From contig CM060107.1 of assembly GCA_030522415.1 (NCBI GenBank), forward strand, positions 2,964,847-3,028,846: DNA of 64,000 nt. The letters are read 5' to 3'. Below the pieces are notes generated by a model. The model saw only the letters and a program-made list of their open reading frames with translations, ran no database searches and was not told the DNA's origin. How positions within the stretch are numbered: position 1 is the stretch's first letter; every line of letters begins with the position of its first letter. This document shows, in pieces, positions 56,901 to 64,000 of the stretch. The position numbers and the translations under genes are program-made. The stretch is from Channallabes apus (lineage: Eukaryota; Chordata; Actinopteri; Siluriformes; Clariidae).

Positions 56901-57074
56901 AGGACAGCTGTAGACACCCTCCTGATCCTCCTGATCCCAGCAGCCATTAATACACACCTTACAGAAACTGTGACCACAGCGGAGAGTCACCGGATCCTTC
57001 AGGAGATCCAGACACACTGGACACATGAACTGATCCACTGAAAACTGATCTACTGAAATACTGGCCTCAGCCAT
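52001..57074 (-). CDS. TRIM E3 ubiquitin ligase, finTRIM-like, six exons
   Basis: Exons on the minus strand: 56472-57074, 54066-54161, 53686-53919, 53385-53556, 53105-53164, 52001-52539. All have GT-AG borders, sum to 1704 bp and stay in frame (567 aa). RING C3HC4 is at residues 18-60 ('CPVCLDLL...CGHSFC...CPQC'), B-box 1 at about 106-145, B-box 2 at about 158-190 ('CSEHDEVLKIYCRTDQTCIC'), coiled coil at about 202-311, and PRY-SPRY at about 388-567 ('YLTLDPNTAHRDLILSEKNR', 'CYWEVKWSG'). The RING would transfer ubiquitin in the cytoplasm. SPRY would bind the target, which in finTRIMs is often viral or innate-immune. The exon sizes (96, 234, 60) are typical of fish TRIMs. An ISRE-like site lies 44 bp upstream. 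Family subclass is inferred. Confidence 0.92.
52762..52810. repeat. (ATT)n microsatellite
   Basis: In the last TRIM intron, shared with copy A. Confidence 0.85.
52877..52936. repeat. (CA)n microsatellite
   Basis: Longer than at the equivalent place in copy A. Confidence 0.9.
54815..54900 (+). mobile_element. L2 tail in TRIM intron (copy B)
   Basis: Duplicate of the fragment at 10250-10352. Confidence 0.75.
55105..56043 (+). mobile_element. solo LTR in the large TRIM intron (copy B)
   Basis: Duplicate of 10559-11563 with the same flanks (AAGC before, TGAGC after). It is 66 bp shorter, mainly because its internal minisatellite has fewer modules. Confidence 0.65.
55268..55398. repeat. minisatellite inside the solo LTR (copy B)
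   Basis: The same 'gtgtcccttag' modules as in copy A, in a shorter and rearranged array. Confidence 0.85.
56050..56353 (+). mobile_element. Tc1-like 3' end remnant (copy B)
   Basis: Duplicate of 11575-11877. Confidence 0.6.
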
Positions 57075-57117
57075 TTTCCTGAAGTCACACACACAGAGAG
57101 AGAGAGAAAGAGTGTAG

Positions 57118-57128
57118 GTTTCGTTTTC
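57118..57128 (-). promoter_or_regulatory. ISRE-like site upstream of the TRIM gene
   Basis: GAAAACGAAAC on the gene strand fits the IRF/ISRE consensus GAAANNGAAA and lies 44 bp upstream of the ATG. An ETS-type 'acttcct' follows at about 57140. Interferon induction is known for finTRIM genes. Confidence 0.6.
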
Positions 57129-59334
57129 TTTGACAATAACTTCCTGGTTCTGTGTGTGTGTAAGAGAGAGTGTGTGAGAGGAGGAGCTAAAATATAGAGA
57201 GTGGTTATGAATGCTCCTCTGTTAACTGTTTCATCACACTTTAGTCCATGAATATGTGGAGATGTCATTTTTTTCCCGTATCTACAAACAGGTGAAGTAA
57301 TTATTTGGCCTTTTTAATGATGACATTTTAAACAGTTTATTTATTCATTTATTCATTTACGTTTATTTTTATAGTTTTCTATTTGTCACTACTTTTCCTC
57401 GCTCAGAGTAAAAGCTTCAATGTGGTGTGTATGTGAAACCCATAAAATAATGTATAGTGCACAAAATGCTTCGGTCAAATGTATTTAATTTTAAAAAAAG
57501 AGAGAAAAATACTTACAGTATAGTTTTTGAAACATTTTTAAATGCTTGTTTCACATTCACATAATATTAACATTAGTAAAAGCAGCTAAATCATTATTCA
57601 TTCAGTTAAGAATGTAAATAGTAATTAATAACTGTATTGTTATTCTGACTATATTTCTTGTCTGTCACTGTTTAACTGTAGTGAAGCACTTTGAGCTCCA
57701 TATTCTGTCTGAATAGAGTTATTCTAATGATTGTAGGTAAATAGACAGAGACAGATTGAGTCAGTAGTTTATCAGTACTGTGTTTAATGTGACGTATCAC
57801 TCCAGAGGTCTCCAAAGCTTTCTGTACTTCACTTTACTTAAGAATTGAGTAATATCACTTCACATTGAATTTAATAACATTAATAACTTTAATACACATT
57901 ACAGCACATACTTACACTTATAGTCACGATACATGGAGCTGAGCTTCACCGTCCTCATTTAAAGCTCCGCCCACTCACTCTGTTACACTACAGTATATCT
58001 TAAGAGTCTCCTTAGTGCGCTAAGAGTGTGTGTTATCGGGAAACCGGCCCAGATCAGCACATCTAGCATCAACAACCATGCCGCTCTCAAAGTGACCCTC
58101 GGTTGGCTGGTTAGATATTTGCTTTAACAAGCAGTTGACCAGGTGTACCTAATGAAGAAACAAAACAAAAACAACAATCACTGAAATGTACACAGCGTTT
58201 CTGTTTTTATTTTTTCTGAAGTCTTTGTTTAAAACACGCTGCAAACCGTCCTGTGAACCAGCAGTTAACATACAGGTAAAGTTGCCCTGCTTTAGTGTAT
58301 AATAGTTGACTCAGCACTCGGAGCTGTGTGTACAGAAGTATAAACCAGGAGGGAAGTTAAAGCCAGAACCCACATTGCTGCCCCTCTGTGTCCTACAAGA
58401 CTCATACAAAATGCTTTAGTCTGTGATTGTAGTTTAAAATGGAAGATAATAGAGAGCTGTATCACATGTGCATTAACTGTTAAAGGGGGGTTGTTGCTAT
58501 TTCTATAGTTATAGTGCAATCACTTCTGGGAAATATTCATAAACAATATATTTTTTGGTAAATCCGAGACACGTCTTTGTGTTCTTTTCGGCCAGCAATA
58601 TCAAGTCAAGTCAAATCGACTTTTATTGTCATTCCAACCATATACAGTTCAGTACACAGTGAAATGAAACAACGTTCCTCCAGGACCAACGTGCTACTGT
58701 ACATACATGCAACAACATAATTTAACTCAGGGATGGGGGGTAATTATTTCTTCACATTTTACATCAGTACTAATTTGCAATTGTTCACCTGTATACAGTG
58801 TCTGTAAAATCTTATTTCATTATTTATTCAATACTGTATGATATTTAAAATGTAAATATTCATGTACTGTAGATAACCAGCATTATAACACCACAAACCC
58901 GCAGACACCCTCACACATGGTTGCTAGGCGACGCTGCCGAGGAGGTGTTCAGGAGGACTGTAGGCTTTCTGGATTCAGCATGTGGTGTGTGTGGACATTT
59001 AGGTAACACCAGCTATAGAGCGAGTCACACTGAGGGACCAAGAGTGTGTGAACAGAAAAGAGAAAAGAAGTGTTGAAAACAATCTGCACCACATCAGGCT
59101 TCCGTATGTAAACACACTGAACTTGATGGTACAATGCACAGTCATATAACACCTAATAAATTAACTTAATCCTAAAATTATAGCCTTTAAACTTTAGTCA
59201 ACATGATGTTACTTATTGCTGAAAGTCACTGAACATGAATGATATTGTTATAATAAGTCAAGTATTTGTCTGGGTGAAAGAAGCTCAGCTGTAAGGTCAC
59301 TTTTATTAAATACTGCCTCTTTTGCTTCAGCATA
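57129..59334. other. intergenic region between TRIM (minus) and Ig gene (plus)
   Basis: This is the divergent intergenic region. It holds the LINE-type tail near 58604-58703 ('tcaagtcaa...ttttattgtcattcc'). No other exon is recognised. Confidence 0.5.
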
Positions 59335-61144
59335 ATGGACACCACAGCTTCTTTCCTTTACGTCTGCATCTTGATCACCTCTGTTGGTAAGTGACTTTCT
59401 GTAAAGTAAATAAAATACACCAAGTCTCCTAAAGTAGAGGATTGATAAAATAAAACTTCAAATAGTATTTTATTTTATTGTGTTATATACCCCTCCCCCC
59501 AAACTACCCTTAGACTACCCTCATGCAGCCCATCTGCCCCATCATGTATCAGTGCGAGAGGGAGACACAGCTGTCCTGCCATGTAAGATACGTAACATGT
59601 TGGACGTGTTGTATGAAATGCCACATGTTAAATGGGACGTGAACACGAAGTCTGTGTTTGAGCGATTTGGTGAGAGAACATCTACAGGTGAGGAATTTGA
59701 GGGCCGTGCGAATGTTCTTCTGGATGAGCTGCTTAATGGAAACTGTTCCTTGGTGCTGGAGGATGTGAGAAAATCTGATGCTGGTGACTATAAAAGTAAT
59801 CTGATGGTGAATTTAAATGGAGTGAAGAAGTGGCAAAACATCAACAATATTAAACTCTTAGTTGATGGTAAGTCAAATATTCTTACAGTCACTCTGTACT
59901 TTCAGAGGAACGGATCATGTGACACAGATTCTGTTCTAATGCCAAACTACATAATCACAAAGTGTAGTATATCTATTTAAATATAATTACATGGTGAAGA
60001 CAACATTCATTATTTTATCCTTTTATTATTAATTTAAATATTATTTGATTTTAAGCTCATTGCAAAACAAACAATATTAATATTAATATTTAGTTTTATT
60101 TTTTTAACCACATATGTGCACCAGAATTTATACTGTTCAAATGGGTACAGAAAATAAAAACAGAATTAAAGTAATGAAATGAAAGTTTTCCACATTTTGC
60201 TTCTCACTCATCTTAAAATTATAAAAAAAATAATAATAATTTTACACACAAGTAGAAAGTAAGTATTCAGGTCCATCACTTAGTACTCGGTCAAAGCTCT
60301 TCTGGCAGCAGTGACTATGTGATGATGCTACAAGCTTGACACAGATTTCTTCTGGATTCATTTTCCATTCTTGGCAGAATCATTCAAGCTCCACCAGGTT
60401 TCAGGTCTCTCCTGAGATGCTCTATTGGGTTCTGGTCTGGACTCTGTCTGAGGCCCTCCATGACTTTCAAAGAGTCATTCTGAAGCCACTCCTGTGTTGT
60501 CACGGCTTTATGCCTTGCTTCATGGTCTTATTGGAATGTTAACCTTCATCTCACCCTGAGATCCTCAGCACTCTAGAAAAGATTTTTACTCATAATACGT
60601 CTTTATTTTATATGCATCAATTTTCTGTTAATACTGACTAATATCCTGCCACAGTTGCAGAGAATTATAACCCACAGTGTGATTTTGCACCACCAATGAT
60701 GGTTTCCCTGATTCCAAATAGTTCATTCTTTAAATTAGATATTTCAGTCTTTATTTATTTATTTATTTATTCATATATTTTTTTATTATAAATGAACAAA
60801 AACACTTTAAACCCAAATTTCTTACTTTGTAATTGTGGAGAATTTCAATTAGAATGAGTAAAGAAAAAGTTTTTGAATTCATTTTAAGATGAGTGTAAAA
60901 ATAGTAAAATAACAACGTTATATAGGATTATAACTTACAAGGGTCTGAAAACTTTGTTAGCACTGTATATTTATAACTGTAAAAAAGAGGAAAAGTGAAA
61001 AATAGAATGTTTTTTAAAAATAGTTTTTCCCTCCAAAGATCAAAGGATGATAAATGAAAAGTTACACTCCGGTGAGTACATACTGTATCAATCCACTTTT
61101 TATTTTTTTAATGTGTGCAGCACCATTATATATCATACATCACC

Positions 61145-61213
<69 letters not shown>

Positions 61214-61337
61214 TATTACTTTTTTAAGGTATTTTATTATTTTCATTTTTCTGTCTCCAGGTGAAGCTGGAATAAAGTATCCTCACTCACTGATCCTCAA
61301 CATTTCCCTCATTGTGTGTTTAATCTTCTCACACTGA
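59335..61337 (+). CDS. predicted GPI-anchored single V-type Ig domain protein, four exons
   Basis: Exons 59335-59386, 59514-59867, 61039-61071 and 61261-61337 all have GT-AG borders and join in frame to 171 aa. Residues 1-17 ('MDTTASFLYVCILITSV') form a signal peptide. Residues about 24-135 are a V-set-like domain with Cys41 ('DTAVLPCKI'), Trp58 ('VKWDV') and 'VRKSDAGDYKS'. The usual second Cys (Tyr110+2) is Ser112, but Cys95 is nearby in an N-glycosylation sequon. A short linker leads to a C-terminal hydrophobic stretch ('SLILNISLIVCLIFSH') ending at the stop with no cytoplasmic tail, as in GPI signals. The family looks B7/butyrophilin-like or CD2/CD48-like. The two small exons are inferred from splice signals alone. 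Confidence 0.7.
60196..60966 (-). mobile_element. degenerate Tc1-like element in intron 2 of the Ig gene
   Basis: The phrases 'gatgctacaagcttgacac', 'ctgagatgctctattgggtt' and 'gaagccactcctgtgtt' match the reverse strand of a familiar fish Tc1 transposase gene. 'cactcatcttaaaat' and its reverse complement near each end are terminal inverted repeats. It is internally deleted and non-coding. Confidence 0.7.
61148..61210. repeat. (TA)n microsatellite
   Basis: A TA run in the last intron of the Ig gene. Confidence 0.95.
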
Positions 61338-61566
61338 GAAACCAACAGTCTGATCTTTCTGAGTATAGAGACTCCCAGTGAACCCAGGAACAGCATCCAC
61401 TATAGATCAGGAAAAAGAAATATTATTTCACTCTACAGTATTGTCTACATTAACAATAAGCGTGATTGTGAGGTGCGTGGGAACATTTCTGGTTGATTCT
61501 CACATAAATGACCAAAGCTGTGATGCTGAAACACCACCGTATGAGAGCATGAGAGACTCTGTCTCA
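61338..61566 (+). other. probable 3' UTR of the Ig gene
   Basis: Sequence after the stop, without another exon. No clear polyadenylation signal is identified before the SINE. Confidence 0.4.
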
Positions 61567-61695
61567 CCAAGATGGATTGGCACCCTATCCAGGGTGTATC
61601 CTGCCTTGTGTCCTGATTCTCCTGGGATAGGCTCCGGGTATAAACCCATATGTAGGATAAAGTGGTATACGGACGATGATTGTGTGAGTGAGTGA
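61567..61695 (+). mobile_element. 5'-truncated SINE
   Basis: 'ccagggtgtatcctgcct...ctcctgggataggct...aggataaagtggtat' matches the 3' half of the SINE at 42214-42576. Confidence 0.8.
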
Positions 61696-61964
61696 AAGTG
61701 TTTGGTCTCCGCTGTTTTTATTAGGTTTATGATGTTATTATATGTGTTTGAGCATGATCAAAGCATGATGGAAATCTGAGCATTATTAAAAAATCTGTGA
61801 AATTCTGTTGAAGGAAAGTAAACTATTCTAAACACTAAACTGGTATTAATATAATCTACTTCATTATTTATTTATTTGTCTGGCTTTATATATTATTTTA
61901 TTTTCCTGACATTTTAAGTGATGAAATGCTTAATACTGCATGGTTTTGGTGCATGTGTGCATGT

Positions 61965-62085
61965 GGGGCCAGGGGTAGCTCAGTGGTTAAGGCATTGGAC
62001 TATGTTTCACAAGATCCCAGGTTCAAACCCCCCAACAGTGGCAACTTGGTGGTTGTGGGATTTGAACCTGGGATCTTGCGAACCC
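61965..62085 (+). mobile_element. tRNA-headed SINE fragment with a fold-back arm
   Basis: It starts 'ggggccaggggtagctcagt', the same head as the SINE at 63370. The B-box region 'caagatcccaggttcaaa' (62010-62027) recurs as its exact reverse complement at 62061-62078. Confidence 0.75.
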
Positions 62086-62730
62086 AAGGGGGACGGGTTA
62101 GAGACAGGAGGATAGTAGCAGGTGTGGTGCCCTGTGTTGAGCAGTTGGAAGAGAAATGGGTCCAGTGTGGAGGAAGGACTACATTTTATATGTCCTATGA
62201 CTCAATGCTAAAAACACTTCATGTGGTGGATGTGAGTGTGATGAGCCCGTAGTCATTCAGGCAAGATGCAGATGATTCCTTAGTTGTGGAAGTGATGGCA
62301 AACTGCTACTTGACTTTAAAACTGTTTTTAGACCTCAGTCTAGGCTTGGGCATGGTAGCAGAAACAATGTGATGTGAAAACATGACTAATAAAAGAGGCT
62401 AGCGAACATGTATATTGTTATATTCTATTAGGACAAAAAATAAAAAAATACATAAAAATGTTATTGTGCCCTAACAAAAGCACTTAAAAAAGCTTATTTG
62501 CCGTTCTATCGTAGGACAACTTCTGGTTCTTTTCTTATTTTATCCATTTACAATCACTGCGTCTTTACAATAAATACATATTATTTTTCATAATTTAGAA
62601 AATTACAAGGAGGTTATAAGATACCTTCAGTTTTTCTTAATGATCCACATTCTTCTTGTCATGTACAGGTATTACACTGTACCTGATGTGGACAATGTGA
62701 GAAAACAGCATTCCTGCCCTTTGGCACAAG
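62086..62730. other. no gene recognised
   Basis: AT-rich flanking sequence. Nothing identifiable. Confidence 0.5.
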
Positions 62731-64000
62731 TTCAATTCAGTTTATTTCAATTCAGTTGTATAGCGCTTTTAACAATTGACATTGTCTCAAAACAGCTTTA
62801 CACAATCAAAAGAATTATTTAAGTTTGTATGGAATGTGAATGTGTATGAATCAAAATGTTCAGATAGTCCCTGGTGAGCAAGCCCGAGGGCGACAGTGGC
62901 AAGGAAAAACTCCCTGAGACGGTAATAGGAAGAAACCTTGAGAGGAACCAGACTCAACAGGGAACCCATCCTCATCTGGGTGAAACAGATAGCAGGAAAT
63001 GATCTGCATTTATACAGTGTTAAGTGTTAGGTTCAGCTATAATAGTTGATGTTAATTGATGTTATAATACTTGATGTAAAATGGAGTCCAGTAGTTATTC
63101 GAGACTCAGATAGACTTGTAGAAAGTTCCAGTCCTGAACTATCGAATTGTCAAGTCCTCAGAGAAACAGCTGACCACACCAGTCGAGGCCAGAACCATCT
63201 TCTAAGTATAGAGAATCATCCCCAGACACCAGACGCATCCTAAAGAGACACACGGGGCATCCATGCGATGAGACCTCCAACCAGAAACCGGGCACCAGGA
63301 TGGATCAGACAGGTCCGGAGGGCAGAGGGAGTCTGGATCACTGGCAGCTCAGGAACCACATGTGTAGCTAGGGGCCAGGGGTAGCTCAGTGGTTAAGGCA
63401 TTGGACTACGGTTTGGAAGATCCCAGGTTCAAACCCCACAACCACCAAGTTGCCACTGTTGGGCCCTTGAGCAAGGCCCTTAACCCTCAACTGCTCCGAT
63501 GTATAATGAGATAAAAATGTAAGTCGCTCTGGATAGGAGCGTCTGCCAAATGACTAAATCTAAATGTAAATGTAGCTCGACAGAGAGAGAGAGAGAAAGA
63601 GTGAAAGGGGGAGACAGGGGGAGAGAGGAAAGAGAAAGAGGGGGAGGAAGAGAAGAGGAGGAGAGATTGCAATTAGGTATGGTCACAGTCACAATGTATA
63701 ATGTGAATGTATATTTACTGTAGAGTGCAAGCAGGGACTCCGGCAGGACTAACTATGACAGCATAACTAAAAGGGAGAGCCAGAAGGAAACACAAACATG
63801 AGGGCTCCCTGAGATGTAAAGCAAACAATCACCTCACCGTCAACAAACCTGAGTGATCAAATGAGACTGAGGAAGACAGCATCTAAACATACCAGTTCAC
63901 CATAATACTCTACGTCCATGAGTCCCCCAGATCTGCTCCTTTACCTTATGGCAAATCTATTTATAAAAATGCTTGGCTAAATAAATAGGTTTTGAGCCTA
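62731..64000 (-). mobile_element. LINE 3' region (copy C), running off the window
   Basis: It has the same 3' end as at 15273-16236, and it extends further. Near 63960-64000 the minus strand reads 'RLKTYLFSQAF' followed by a stop, which is the C-terminus of an L2-group ORF2. A SINE interrupts it at 63370. The 5' part lies beyond the window. Confidence 0.85.
63370..63570 (+). mobile_element. tRNA-headed SINE with target duplication
   Basis: The head is 'ggggccaggggtagctcagt', the B box is 'ggttcaaacccc', and the body ends 'gtcgctctggataggagcgt...taaatgtaaa'. TGTAGCT flanks it on both sides (63363-63369 and 63571-63577). It lies inside LINE copy C. Confidence 0.88.

Larger units (their letters stand above)
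51804..59117. repeat. segmental duplication, copy B (7.3 kb, direct)
   Basis: Partner of 7311-14632. It contains the intact TRIM gene. Beyond 59117 it continues into the Ig gene, which has no counterpart at copy A, where a Tc1 element begins 38 bp past the boundary. Confidence 0.95.

Noticed and set aside
61965..62085. tRNA gene on the plus strand
   Set aside because: The head matches the SINE at 63370 and cannot form a complete tRNA.

Overview
The window is eukaryotic and vertebrate, almost certainly a teleost fish genome. The genes have GT-AG introns, dinucleotide and tetranucleotide microsatellites are dense, and the repeats are typical fish families: L2-group LINEs, Tc1, piggyBac, chromodomain Gypsy elements and tRNA-headed SINEs. 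The host genes recognised belong to fish immune families. The species cannot be determined from the sequence alone. No bacterial-type operon, rRNA or CRISPR array is present.

Layout. (1) 0.7-7.1 kb is a three-layer nest: a Tigger/pogo-like DNA transposon split by a piggyBac element (1174-6979, TTAA target duplication), itself split by a 5'-complete L2-group LINE (1620-5101). (2) 7.3-14.6 kb is copy A of a direct segmental duplication carrying a TRIM gene on the minus strand, here a pseudogene. (3) 14.7-42.6 kb is a retrotransposon graveyard: a split Tc1, a Gypsy element with both LTRs (17388-22333, minus), a second Gypsy class with a tRNA-Leu primer site (24.0-28.7 kb, minus), a solo LTR, a nearly complete Tc1 transposase ORF (29764-30756), and a Gypsy element (31275-41099, plus) that sits inside an older LINE copy and was in turn entered by a 5-kb LINE with an open ORF2 and by an L2 tail. 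(4) 43-51.4 kb is sparse: promoter-like sequence, minisatellites, a degenerate 0.45-kb tandem repeat with a tRNA-Ile/L2 SINE, and fragments of a C2H2 zinc-finger/SAMD3-like family. (5) 51.8-59.1 kb is copy B of the duplication, with an intact six-exon TRIM gene (567 aa: RING, two B-boxes, coiled coil, PRY-SPRY). (6) 59.3-61.3 kb is a four-exon plus-strand gene predicted to encode a 171-aa single-V-domain immunoglobulin protein with a GPI-type tail. The window ends in SINEs and a truncated LINE.

How the parts relate. The two functional-looking host genes, TRIM copy B and the Ig gene, are close together and both suggest an immune neighbourhood. The TRIM start region carries an ISRE-like site. 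The transposon nests give a relative order of insertion because most layers have target-site duplications.

Most notable observations: both chromodomain Gypsy elements have an LTR segment complementary to the sequence just after the 5' LTR, placed about 30 nt downstream of a TATA-like box, as expected for self-primed reverse transcription; the intact LINE has ORF1 and ORF2 in the same frame, separated by a UGA, with no AUG for ORF2; a tRNA-Ile(UAU)-derived head with an intron-like insert is joined to an L2 tail; and the predicted GPI-anchored Ig protein lacks the canonical second cysteine.
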